A stretch of 64,000 nt of DNA from Bradyrhizobium sp. URHD0069 (GTDB lineage Bacteria; Pseudomonadota; Alphaproteobacteria; Rhizobiales; Xanthobacteraceae), in NCBI RefSeq assembly GCF_000701345.1, contig NZ_JNIJ01000028.1:29545-93544 (forward strand), in the 5' to 3' direction. This document shows, one piece after another, positions 27,624 to 35,563 of the stretch. The notes under the pieces were generated by a model. It was not told the origin of the DNA. It saw only the letters and a list, made by a program, of their open reading frames with translations, and did no database searches. How positions within the stretch are numbered: the first letter of the stretch is position 1; each line of letters opens with the position of its first letter. The position numbers and the translations under genes were made by a program.

Positions 27624-27824
27624 TCAGCTCTTTGGTGAGACGGCTTGCTCTCCATCCATCGCGCGGTCCAGGGAGTCGATCAGCGCCTGAATCTCGATGA
27701 ATTTGTTGCGGGCGCGCTCAGCCTTGTCGCGATCAAAGGGGGCAGCCAGCACCTTCACATGCGTGTCCCTGTCCTCGATCATGCGCTCACGGGCTTTCTT
27801 CAGCATTTCGAGTCGCTCGCTCAT
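27624..27824 (-). CDS. Small coiled-coil protein
   Basis: A 66-residue, highly charged helical protein (MSERLEMLKKARERMIEDRD at the N-terminus). The ATG has a strong Shine-Dalgarno, AAAGGAG, seven bases upstream, which makes translation likely despite the small size. It is 45 bp from the equally small gene upstream and both precede the mannoside operon's 3' end on the map, on the same strand. Function unknown. Confidence 0.65.
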   Translation of the reverse strand: MSERLEMLKKARERMIEDRDTHVKVLAAPFDRDKAERARNKFIEIQALIDSLDRAMDGEQAVSPKS

Positions 27825-27869
27825 TTTGTCTCCTTTGCTTTCATAGCCGGTCGCTGCACGTCCAGGATG

Positions 27870-28112
27870 TTAATCGAACGCCGAAGGAAACTGGCCGTTG
27901 CGGAAGATCACCGTCGGCTCGTCATCATAATCGCCCATCTCTGGATCTCCCGTGGACGAGAAGGCGACGACACCGAGTTTGTTCAACGCCAAGCGTTCTG
28001 CCGTTCGGACAGCGCCGGTTGCCGTTTTGCAGGCGATCGGCGCATCGGCCTTCAGGTTTCCGCCTTTGCCGGCGTTGAATGACTGAACGAAATAGCTTGT
28101 TTCGCGGGTCAT
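27870..28112 (-). CDS. Small conserved hypothetical protein
   Basis: An 80-residue protein, MTRETSYFVQSFNAGKGGNL at its start, with a central ACKTATGAVRTAERLAL helix and an acidic C-terminus. The ATG is preceded by AAGGAG. Short proteins of this look are common in Bradyrhizobium as uncharacterised conserved ORFs. It follows the GH130 gene by 37 bp on the same strand, so it may be on the same transcript. No function assigned. Confidence 0.65.
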   Translation of the reverse strand: MTRETSYFVQSFNAGKGGNLKADAPIACKTATGAVRTAERLALNKLGVVAFSSTGDPEMGDYDDEPTVIFRNGQFPSAFD

Positions 28113-28149
28113 ATGGTCTCCTTGAAGGGACGGTATGTCGCGCTTTGCT

Positions 28150-29460
28150 TTACCGGGATAGGTAGCTTTTCATCGCTTGCATCAGCGCCGAAATCTTGAT
28201 TGTCGCGAAATTGGAGAACGTGTCCGACACCGCGTACGGCAAAATGATCTGGTCGTCGTGCCTTATCGCCCCGCAGGTATAGACGACGTTGGGGACGTAG
28301 CCTTCGCGCTCGGATGGTTCAGGCCCCAATAAGGGCTCGCGCGAGCGAGCCAGCACCTTCGAGGGGTCACTCTTGTCCAGCAGCGCCGCGCCGATCGAAT
28401 ATTTGCGGACCGGGCCGACACCATGCGTCAGCAGCAGCCAGCCTTCGTCGAGCTCGATCGGCGACCCGCAATTGCCGATCTGCACGAACTCCCAGGGAAA
28501 CTCCGGTTTCAGAATGGCCTGACCGCCCTCCCATGTGTTGAGGTCGTCCGAATAGATCAGATAGAGGTTTTCGTTGTCCTGCCGCGCGATCATGGCGTAT
28601 TTCCCGCCGATCTTGCGCGGAAACAGCGCCATGCCTTTGTTGCGTGCCGCGGCACCTTTCAACGGCGCCATCCGGAACGATATGAAATCGTCGGTCTCGA
28701 TCAATTCGGAACGGATCGCCCGCCCGCTATAGGCGGTATAGGTCGCGTAATAGGTTTTCCGCTCGCCATCGCGAAATTCGACAAAGCGCGCATCCTCAAT
28801 GCCGTTCGATTGGGATTCGGTGACGGGAAAGATGACACGCTCGCTTAAGTCTTCATCGGGCTTGAAAACCAGCTCGACACGGTCGCCGTCCGGAGTGGAT
28901 ACGCGATGGCAAATCCGGGGGCTCGAGGCCAGCCGAACCGTCGGATCAACGGCCAGGCTGCCGTCGGCTGCGATGGTGCCGGAGCGAAACGTCAGTGACG
29001 ACACATGCCCTTCGCCGATCGCACGCAGACTGAGAATGAAGCGCAGGCCACCTTTCGGGGCATCCGATTGGTCGGGGTGCGGCACGATGCTGGGATTGAA
29101 CAACGCGGAGGCTTCGAACGAATATTCGTTGAGAAAATAGGCGCCTATCAGCTGGCGCTGGATCTTCGAAAAGGCTCCATGCGTTGCGAAAGCTTCCTCC
29201 ATTTCGCCGGCGCGGGCCTCGAACGTCTCCAGCAGGTTGCGATGCCGGCCTTGAAAATTCTCCAGCACCTCAGCCAGTTGATCAGCAGCGGCTTTGGAAT
29301 CAAGCGCGAGAACGCGATCGACGATATGGTTGGCGCGTGTCTTGTCGGTCGGATTGAGATCGCGCGGTTCCGTCGCCGGCTTGAACGGGCGCACAATCAC
29401 CCGCGCGGGATCGGGACGCAGATAAAGCGCCTGCCTGTTCAGGAAGGTGGCTTGTGACAT
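28150..29460 (-). CDS. GH130 family glycoside phosphorylase/hydrolase
   Basis: GH130 enzymes reversibly phosphorolyse beta-mannosides (for example mannosyl-glucose, beta-1,4- or beta-1,2-manno-oligosaccharides), releasing mannose-1-phosphate. The 436-residue protein has an N-terminal helical extension of ~120 residues and then a five-bladed beta-propeller: SALFNPSIVPHP, FRSGTIAADGSL, NGIEDARFVEF with the candidate proton-donor Asp, TYTAYSGRAIRS, MALFPRKIGGKYAMIARQDNENLYL, and YVPNVVYTCGA. It is the last gene of a manA-GT-GH130 run, 34 bp after the glycosyltransferase. The IEDAR motif has Ala where IEDPR is usual; specificity is uncertain, and hydrolytic GH130 members exist. Confidence 0.85.
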   Translation of the reverse strand: MSQATFLNRQALYLRPDPARVIVRPFKPATEPRDLNPTDKTRANHIVDRVLALDSKAAADQLAEVLENFQGRHRNLLETFEARAGEMEEAFATHGAFSKIQRQLIGAYFLNEYSFEASALFNPSIVPHPDQSDAPKGGLRFILSLRAIGEGHVSSLTFRSGTIAADGSLAVDPTVRLASSPRICHRVSTPDGDRVELVFKPDEDLSERVIFPVTESQSNGIEDARFVEFRDGERKTYYATYTAYSGRAIRSELIETDDFISFRMAPLKGAAARNKGMALFPRKIGGKYAMIARQDNENLYLIYSDDLNTWEGGQAILKPEFPWEFVQIGNCGSPIELDEGWLLLTHGVGPVRKYSIGAALLDKSDPSKVLARSREPLLGPEPSEREGYVPNVVYTCGAIRHDDQIILPYAVSDTFSNFATIKISALMQAMKSYLSR

Positions 29461-29494
29461 GGTGTCCTCGACTCGCGGGAGGTGAAGGTGAAAT

Positions 29495-31780
29495 TCAAAA
29501 ACCTACCGCGCGCAGCGCCGTGGGTTTGGTCAGGCCGGCGTTGACGCGCGCAAGTTGACGAATCTCCGCAAGCCCAAGGAGATAGCACACAACCGACTCG
29601 CCGCCGCGATTCTCGTTGGCGCGATCGGGGTGCAGCCCATCGCGGCAGCTGCCGGTGTGCAGATCGACCAGCGCCACGGAGAGATCGTTGCTGCCGAGGA
29701 ACCAGCCGAAAGCGCGCGTGGCGCTCGTCTTCCACTCAGCATCGCCATCCGCCCGCCACGCCGTGAGGCAGGCAGCGATCGTCGCCGTTGCTTCCACGGG
29801 CTGCTGATCGAAGGCGCGGGGATGTTGCCGCAATTCGCCGAAGCCGGCGGTGCCGACAGGGCGGAAATGGCCTGCCGCCGTGGTTTGTTGCGTCATCAGC
29901 CAACGCAAGGATCGCAGTCCGGCATCGACGTAATCAGGCGTTTGCGTCGCCATGCCCGTCATGATCAAAGCCTGCGACAGGCGCGCGTTGTCGTAAGCCA
30001 GCCCCTCCTCGAACCATACCCAGTCCGGCGTGGCGACCGCCGCGAGAGCGGACATCAACGTGTCGGCAAGAGAATGCCGGACTTCTCTGGCGTGGAGATC
30101 ATGCGGAGCTACAGCGCAATAGGCGTCGAGTCCCAATAGCGTGAACGCCCAGGCCCGCGGCGAACGAAGGATCTCCGCGGTCGACAAGGCTTCCGCGAAC
30201 AAGGCGGCAGCCCACTGGCGCCGCGAGGGGCTCGCGTCTCGGCGCGCGGTTACGCCCAAGGCCCACAGCGTTCGCCCGTGACTGTCTTCGGAACCCCGGT
30301 CTTCAAGCCAGGTCCGATTGAAGCCCATGAAATTGCGAAATCGCCTGGTGTCGGGATTCCAGGCATGCTGCACGAAAGCTGCAAAACGGGCGGTCAAAAC
30401 TTCCGACAGGCGCTGTTCGCCCGAATTATTGAGGGCGCAGGCCAGGAGCAAGGCGCGGGCGTTGTCATCGACGCAATAGCCGTGCGAGCGATCAGGCACC
30501 GAATGCACCGCGTGCTGGAACAGGCCGGTATCGTCGCACATCGACAGGAAATGACCGAGTTGCATGTCAGGCGCCGCCGGGCTGCGCAGCTCAGGCAAGC
30601 TGATGTCGGAGCGCGCAAGCGCCTTGAGCGGGTGACCCGGCCGTGCACTCTCGAAGACAGACATGTAACGCTCGGCGGTGCGCTCCCATGTCATGGTTCG
30701 GCTGACCGCATAGGCGCGCCGGCACATCGCCTGGCGGCGCGCGTCGTCGGTGAGCAATTCCGCGATTTCGCTGCCGATCGCCGATGCGTCGCCGAAACCC
30801 ACCAGAACGCCGCGTCCATCGGCCAGCAGCTCGCGCGCGTGCCAGTACGCCGTCGAGACGACTGGCTTGCCCAGTCCGAAGCTGTAGGCCAGCGTTCCCG
30901 ACGTCATCTGCGCCTCGTTGAGATAGGGCGTGACATAGACGTCGCACATCGAAATGAATTCGAGCAGCGTGGTTTGGTCGACGAACCGATCGAGGAACAC
31001 CACGTGGTCTTCGACGCCAAGTTCGCGCACCCGCGCCATCAGGCTCGCGCGATAGGCCTCGCCCTGGTTTCGAACCAGATTGGGATGGGTTGCGCCGAGC
31101 ACGACGTAGACCGCATCGGGGCGGTGTTTCAGGATCGACGGCATGGCGTCGACCATGACTTCGATGCCCTTGTCGGGAGACAACAGGCCGAACGTCAGAA
31201 TGACCGACTTGCCACCAAATCCGAGCTTGGCCTTCGCCGCATCGGGGCCGACAAACGCGACGTCGGGAATGCCGTGGGCAATGACCTCGATCTTGTCGTC
31301 CGGCACGTGATAGACGCTACGCAGCAGCTCGCGGCCCTTGTTGGCCATCACCACGACCTTCGACGACGCCTCGACGACGCGCTGCATGACCGCGCATTGC
31401 GCGGCGCTCGGCTTGGCCAGCACGGTATGCAACGTCGTCACCACCGGCATGGTGAGGCGCGATAGCAGCGCGAGGATGTGGGCGCCGGCCTCGCCACCGA
31501 AAATTCCGAATTCGTGCTGCAGACACACGGTATCGAACCGGCCAGCATTCAGGAAGGCGGCCGCGCGAACGTATTCTTCGATGTTGCCGTCCTCGATCTG
31601 TAAAGCGACAGAGGAGGGATAATCGTAGGCTTGACCGCTTTCGGTCATCGCGACGATGCCGGTCTCCAGATTCGGGCGTGAAGTCGATATCGCCTGCTGC
31701 AGGTCGGTCGTAAAGGTTGCGATTCCACAGCGGCGGGGAAGCGAATTGCCGATGAATGCGATACGGCGGATCGGTGTCAT
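29495..31780 (-). CDS. GT4 glycosyltransferase fused to an alpha/alpha-barrel domain
   Basis: The N-terminal half (about 1-385) is a GT-B fold glycosyltransferase: RRCGIATFTTDL, HEFGIFGG, TLHTVLAKP, LSPDKGIEVMVDAM and VYVTPYLNEAQMTSGTLAYSFGLGKPVVST. The second Glu of the usual EX7E motif is absent (E-x7-L), as seen in a subgroup of retaining GT4 enzymes. The C-terminal half (400-750) is helical with repeated W/H-rich segments (DNARALLLACAL, DSHGRTLWALGV, VWFEEGLAYDNARLSQAL) like an (alpha/alpha)6 glycosidase toroid. One 761-residue chain could synthesise and trim or bind the same glycan. Its ATG overlaps the manA stop (ATGA). Confidence 0.8.
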   Translation of the reverse strand: MTPIRRIAFIGNSLPRRCGIATFTTDLQQAISTSRPNLETGIVAMTESGQAYDYPSSVALQIEDGNIEEYVRAAAFLNAGRFDTVCLQHEFGIFGGEAGAHILALLSRLTMPVVTTLHTVLAKPSAAQCAVMQRVVEASSKVVVMANKGRELLRSVYHVPDDKIEVIAHGIPDVAFVGPDAAKAKLGFGGKSVILTFGLLSPDKGIEVMVDAMPSILKHRPDAVYVVLGATHPNLVRNQGEAYRASLMARVRELGVEDHVVFLDRFVDQTTLLEFISMCDVYVTPYLNEAQMTSGTLAYSFGLGKPVVSTAYWHARELLADGRGVLVGFGDASAIGSEIAELLTDDARRQAMCRRAYAVSRTMTWERTAERYMSVFESARPGHPLKALARSDISLPELRSPAAPDMQLGHFLSMCDDTGLFQHAVHSVPDRSHGYCVDDNARALLLACALNNSGEQRLSEVLTARFAAFVQHAWNPDTRRFRNFMGFNRTWLEDRGSEDSHGRTLWALGVTARRDASPSRRQWAAALFAEALSTAEILRSPRAWAFTLLGLDAYCAVAPHDLHAREVRHSLADTLMSALAAVATPDWVWFEEGLAYDNARLSQALIMTGMATQTPDYVDAGLRSLRWLMTQQTTAAGHFRPVGTAGFGELRQHPRAFDQQPVEATATIAACLTAWRADGDAEWKTSATRAFGWFLGSNDLSVALVDLHTGSCRDGLHPDRANENRGGESVVCYLLGLAEIRQLARVNAGLTKPTALRAVGF

Positions 31781-32712
31781 GTCTGTACCTCGATAGTCTC
31801 TTTCGATTTTATCGAGCGTACGGCCGACGTTCCGGCAGATTTGGTCATTTGCTCTCCAGATTCTTGCAGCAACGCCATGATTGGATTCGGTCCCGGATAG
31901 GCGATCAGGCAGGTCATTCCATCGGGCCCAACTTCAATCCCGGCCCGATCAGCTTCGGCAAAGACAGCATCGCCGACCGACGTACTTATCGACCCGATCC
32001 GTGCGCACCCTTCGATCACGAGGGCCCAGGTTTCCCGATCGGCATTGAGCGTCCAGCTCGAATTCGCCTGAAGGTCGATCCGCTCGACGACAAAGTGCGG
32101 GCTTTCGATAAGGATCGTTCGGGCCGCGGTGAGGCATCGTGGACTGGATTGAGTTTGAGCCGGCCCCGCATTGGAAACCGCTACGGCACTGTCTTCGTGC
32201 AACTCGCGGTGCCGGCCATAGTCGAACAGGCGAAAGGTCGTGTCGCTGCGCTGCTGAATCTCGGCAAGCACGATGCCGGCGCCTATGGCGTGGATGGTAC
32301 CGGCAGGGACGAAGATGATGTCGCCTTTCGCCACAGGACGCCATTGCGTAAGACCTGCGATCGAGCCGTCGCCGATTGACGCGCGCAATTCTTGCGGCGT
32401 GAGATGCTGTTTCAATCCAACGGCGACCCGCGCGCCCGGCGCTGCCGAAAGGATGTACCACGCCTCGGTCTTGCCGTTCGGCAAACCGATCGAGCGCGCG
32501 AATTTATCGTCCGGATGAACCTGGATCGACAAAGGCTCGCTGGTGAAAAGTAACTTGAGCAGCAGGCCCGGGATCGGTGCATTCTTGTCCGCGCGCTGAA
32601 ACCACAACTCTCCAACCGGGTCGCCAGAAACGTCAATGCTGCTCCAGGGATGCAGATCGGCGCCCCCCCACGGCTTGCGCGCGACCTGCACGCAGGCATG
32701 TTCGATGGCCAT
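31777..32712 (-). CDS. manA: Mannose-6-phosphate isomerase (class I type)
   Basis: ManA interconverts fructose-6-phosphate and mannose-6-phosphate using Zn2+. The 311-residue protein shows the metal-site motif IQVHPDD (Gln, His), GKTEAWYIL (Glu), the FVPAGTIHAIGAG segment with the catalytic His, and EIQQRSDTTFRLFDYGR. The N-terminus has PWGG, typical of Firmicutes-type ManA. The ATG at MAIEHA has AGGA upstream; an ATG 39 bases further up is possible. Coupled with the downstream glycosyltransferase (4-base overlap) and GH130 gene, it most likely supplies or recycles mannose-phosphate for a mannoside. Confidence 0.92.
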   Translation of the reverse strand: MAIEHACVQVARKPWGGADLHPWSSIDVSGDPVGELWFQRADKNAPIPGLLLKLLFTSEPLSIQVHPDDKFARSIGLPNGKTEAWYILSAAPGARVAVGLKQHLTPQELRASIGDGSIAGLTQWRPVAKGDIIFVPAGTIHAIGAGIVLAEIQQRSDTTFRLFDYGRHRELHEDSAVAVSNAGPAQTQSSPRCLTAARTILIESPHFVVERIDLQANSSWTLNADRETWALVIEGCARIGSISTSVGDAVFAEADRAGIEVGPDGMTCLIAYPGPNPIMALLQESGEQMTKSAGTSAVRSIKSKETIEVQT

Positions 32713-33150
32713 AGATTGTCCTGACCCGTGACGCGCATATCGAAGCGACATGCCGTTGGTCGATACCGTTCGTAAGATTTGGCGTGGCGAGCGTGGCGTT
32801 TCGGGACATGCGCCGTTGCGGCGATCCGATCGCGTCTTGTGATTAGGTGGCTACTGCGGCACCCAATAGCAAGCTGCGCAGGGACTTATCGCGCTCACAT
32901 TGCGGGAAATACGCAAAACTGCGCGGTTTTGGCACAACGAGGTCATTGAATGACTCATTATCGCGTTATCGCGTGAGAGCAGAAGGTCGCCTAGCCCCGC
33001 CCGGTGCGAAGCTCCGGGACGCTTCTTTCGGCTCGACGCTAGTTTTGGCTCCAGGTGAAATATCGGGCCAGCAGCGCCTAGCACTATGAATATGTGCGAC
33101 GAGAATCGCGCTTGATGAACCGACGCGCCGGAAAGTGATGCACTTGCTTC
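32713..33150. other. Gene-poor, AT-richer intergenic region
   Basis: About 440 bp upstream of manA. It holds the promoter of the manA operon; I see no gene with recognisable family or good ribosome binding site. Base composition falls compared with the flanking operon, and it opens a patch that extends to 34200 and consists of tiny ORFs. Confidence 0.5.
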
Positions 33151-33333
33151 TTAAGAAGCCGGCAGCGCCACCGGCGACGTTTCTGGAAATTCATTGATCT
33201 CAAGAACGAGCACATTCTTCTCTGGGCGGTAGCGATTAAACCTGAACTCCTGCTCTTTAAGCGGCGAACGAAACGCCACTGGCGTTTCACCAGACCATCG
33301 GCTGAGTTCAGATTTCAAGTCGCCGACGGTCAA
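33151..33333 (-). CDS. Putative small protein, MTVGDLKSELSRW-type
   Basis: A 60-residue ORF starting at TTG. Its layout, a DLKSEL helix, a PVAFRSPL strand, FRFNRYRPEKNVLVLEI and a short tail, resembles small proteins with a conserved DLI.EL..P.DA.V pattern found in phages and accessory regions. No Shine-Dalgarno is visible but the TTG overlaps the stop of the ORF before it by four bases (TTGA), so it could be translationally coupled. Weak call. Confidence 0.35.
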   Translation of the reverse strand: MTVGDLKSELSRWSGETPVAFRSPLKEQEFRFNRYRPEKNVLVLEINEFPETSPVALPAS

Positions 33334-33617
33334 ATCGGTACAGGCTCAGTCATAGGGCAAACACCACAAACCTCCGTATGGCTTTCCCGATCCGTTTCGG
33401 TATCGCACGCGCACCTACGTACAATTGAGCCGTCAATCTCAATCGTTACTCTCTCTCGCAATCTGGAAGAGTCGATTGCAGCTAGCAATCCGGACGGTCC
33501 AACCACACTGAGGGAACCGGCAATTTTCACTTCGGTGGCCCGTCGCCCGGTACCAGTGGCTGCAACTAAGAGAAAGCCCTGTAGCGCCATGACGCCATAC
33601 CAAATCGCTGCCCGCAA
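33330..33617 (-). CDS. Putative small ORF upstream of and overlapping the previous one
   Basis: A 95-residue ORF from a TTG (an internal ATG is at 33590). It starts with a hydrophobic segment (MALQGFLLVAA) and ends in a Cys-containing tail CACDTETDRESHTEVCGVC that could bind metal or form disulfides. It has no recognised family and no clear ribosome binding site. Listed because it forms a TTGA overlap with the ORF at 33151, which is unusual for chance reading frames. Confidence 0.25.
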   Translation of the reverse strand: MRAAIWYGVMALQGFLLVAATGTGRRATEVKIAGSLSVVGPSGLLAAIDSSRLRERVTIEIDGSIVRRCACDTETDRESHTEVCGVCPMTEPVPI

Positions 33618-33645
33618 GGAAGCATCTACACAAGGAGCCTATGAC

Positions 33646-33720
33646 ATGATCGATCACGATGAATGGATCAGCTGTTCGCACTGGGGTATGTTTCCACTGG
33701 AACGAAAATCCACCAACTAG
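33646..33720 (+). CDS. Putative 24-residue micro-ORF
   Basis: ATG followed by 24 codons (MIDHDEWISCSHWGMF and a basic tail), with AAGGAGCC positioned nine bases upstream, a strong ribosome binding site. The product is too short to classify. It lies between two other small ORFs in the gene-poor patch and may be a true small protein or the remnant of a longer gene. Confidence 0.3.
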   Translation: MIDHDEWISCSHWGMFPLERKSTN

Positions 33721-33794
33721 CGCCCAATGAGATATCTGTACGGCCGATTTGTATCGGCTGAGGATGTGCTTGGAGCGCAAAGAGGAGTTGCGAC

Positions 33795-34067
33795 TTGATT
33801 AATCCAACAAGCATGGCGAACGGCTACGAGCAACCAGTCAACTGGGCACGGTTTGTTGTTCTAGCGGCAGTTGCGCTGCCGGTTTGCTTTCTGTTGGAGA
33901 GGCGATGGACAGGGGCGAGCCGTCGCATACCCCTGACTCTAGGAGAACGTGTCCGACTGAATAGCGGAAGTCCTATCGGTTTAGTTGTTGAAACCGGCGA
34001 GCTAGTCACCATCGCTTGGCCCCACGGCGAAGCAACATTCCATCCGGCATGTTTGCACCGCGTCTAG
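33795..34067 (+). CDS. Small membrane-anchored DUF2158-like protein
   Basis: A 90-residue protein. One membrane helix (about 17-34) is followed by a compact beta domain: LTLGERVRLNSGSPIGLVV, then TIAWPHGEATFHPACL. The pattern (GD.VRLKSG.P...V, W....T..H..CL) resembles the DUF2158/YodC small beta fold. GAGGAG lies eight bases before the TTG start, which decides it; the first ATG is six codons in. Function unknown. Confidence 0.5.
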   Translation: MINPTSMANGYEQPVNWARFVVLAAVALPVCFLLERRWTGASRRIPLTLGERVRLNSGSPIGLVVETGELVTIAWPHGEATFHPACLHRV

Positions 34068-34218
34068 CGCGTCCGCCAATATTTGACGAACGTTGGCTTG
34101 GATTTTCGCTGCCTTGCGCGCCAGTCCAGACCGAAACGGAAACATCTATTCCCGCACGCGGTGGCGAGGTACGGGCCAGAGCGAAAAACTTAGCGATTTC
34201 AAAGCTATTTTTTTGAGG

Positions 34219-34303
34219 TGGTGCGCTCGGAGGGACTCGAACCCCCACGATGTTACTCACTGCCACCTCAAGGCAGCGCGTCTACCAATTCCGCCACGAG
34301 CGC
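34219..34303 (-). tRNA. tRNA-Leu (GAG)
   Basis: On the minus strand a complete class II tRNA folds: acceptor stem GCGCTCG/CGAGCGC, D arm GGCGGAATTGGTAGACGC, anticodon stem-loop CTGCC-TTGAGGT-GGCAG with anticodon GAG, a variable arm, the T arm GGGGG-TTCGAGT-CCCTC, discriminator A and an encoded CCA. It is single and followed by a short A-rich stretch. It reads CTY leucine codons. Confidence 0.96.
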
Positions 34304-34436
34304 TTTTTGCAGATCGGTCCGAAAATTGCGCCGGACCGGATCAACGGCGCGGGATGTAACAAATCAGGGGTGGTGGGACAAGGCCTGCAGAAGGAGGCCT
34401 CCCCACTCAGCCGAACTCTGGATCTTCAGCACTACC

Positions 34437-34691
34437 TCACCGGGTGCCCGGCGATTTCGGCAGCATTTGCTTGACTTCGACCGCGATACGGTTGCGATCG
34501 ACAAGCACCACGCCGCTGGCGATCGGCAGGTTATTGGCGAGGATCTTGACCTCGTCCGCCTCGGTGGCGTCCAGTTCGATGATGGCGCCGCGGCTCAGGC
34601 GCATTACCTGATGAATGGGCATGGTCGTGGTCCCGAGGACCACCATGAGATCGACGCTGACTTTATCGAGGGTTGGCACTGGGAAAACCAA
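34437..34691 (-). CDS. FliM/FliN family (SpoA domain) motor-switch-like protein
   Basis: An 84-residue protein consisting almost only of the SpoA/FliN fold: VPTLDKVSVDLMVVLGTTTMP, MRLSRGAIIELDATEADEV, LANNLPIASGVVLVDRNRIAVEVKQM. These are the conserved hydrophobic patch and loop regions of FliN, a flagellar C-ring protein. No flagellar genes are adjacent; it sits alone between tRNA-Leu and lipB. Start codon is uncertain (TTG, or GTG four codons later). Confidence 0.85.
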   Translation of the reverse strand: MVFPVPTLDKVSVDLMVVLGTTTMPIHQVMRLSRGAIIELDATEADEVKILANNLPIASGVVLVDRNRIAVEVKQMLPKSPGTR

Positions 34692-34743
34692 ACTGACCGA
34701 TGCAAAATTGCCTGGTTCCAGATCACCACGTTATGGTTAGCCA

Positions 34744-35496
34744 ATGGTTAATGACCGCCAAAGCCTCGATTTGACGACGTTTGCGGGCCCCGCCGGCGGC
34801 GGTGCGGTTGAATGGCGGATATCCGAGACTCAAGTCCCCTACCCCGAGGCCGTCGCGTCCATGGAGGCGCGGGTTGCCGATATCGCGGCCCACCAGGCGC
34901 CCGAACTGGTCTGGCTCCTGGAACACCCCCCGCTCTATACCTCCGGGACCAGCGGCAAGGCTGGCGACCTGCTCGACCCCCGCTTTCCGATGTTCACCAC
35001 GGGCCGCGGCGGGCAGCTCACCTATCACGGCCCCGGCCAGCGGGTAGCCTATGTGATGCTGGACCTGAAGCGGCGGCAGCCCGACGTCCGGGCCTACGTG
35101 GCTGGTCTTGAGGAATGGATCATCCGGACCCTTTCGGGCTTCAACGTGCGGGGCGAACGGCGCGAGGATCGCGTTGGCGTTTGGGTGAGTCGGCCAGATA
35201 AAGGCCCTGGTTTTGAAGACAAGATCGCCGCCATCGGCGTGCGGCTGCGGCGGTGGGTGTCGTTCCACGGCATCGCGATCAATGTCGAGCCGGACCTTTC
35301 GCATTTCGACGCGATCGTGCCCTGCGGCGTGGCGGATCCACGCTTTGGGGTTACCAGCCTGGTGGATCTTGGCCATCTCGTGGCCATGGTGGACGTCGAT
35401 ATCGCGCTTCGGCAGGCGTTTGACGAAGTGTTCGGCTCCGTGGAAGCGCGCCCGCCGGGCCGCTCCTCGGCCAGGGCGATTACCCCTTCGCTTTGA
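34744..35496 (+). CDS. lipB: Lipoyl(octanoyl) transferase LipB
   Basis: LipB transfers octanoate from octanoyl-ACP to lipoyl domains. The 250-residue protein has the family signature GRGGQLTYHGPGQ, the conserved Lys region EDKIAAIGVRLRRWVSFHG and the catalytic Cys in VPCGV. LVWLLEHPPLYTSG at the N-terminus also matches. It is divergent from the FliN-like gene, 52 bp away. LipA is not in the window. The C-terminal 20 residues are low complexity. Confidence 0.95.
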   Translation: MVNDRQSLDLTTFAGPAGGGAVEWRISETQVPYPEAVASMEARVADIAAHQAPELVWLLEHPPLYTSGTSGKAGDLLDPRFPMFTTGRGGQLTYHGPGQRVAYVMLDLKRRQPDVRAYVAGLEEWIIRTLSGFNVRGERREDRVGVWVSRPDKGPGFEDKIAAIGVRLRRWVSFHGIAINVEPDLSHFDAIVPCGVADPRFGVTSLVDLGHLVAMVDVDIALRQAFDEVFGSVEARPPGRSSARAITPSL

Positions 35497-35563
35497 CGCG
35501 GCGCCCCTCACCCGTCTCGCGCTGACGCGCGATCCACCCTCAGTCTATCGGTTGGAGTGAACA

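Noticed and set aside
34006..34266. Minus-strand small ORF over the tRNA-Leu gene
   Set aside because: It overlaps a complete tRNA and contains the translated tRNA sequence; no ribosome binding site.
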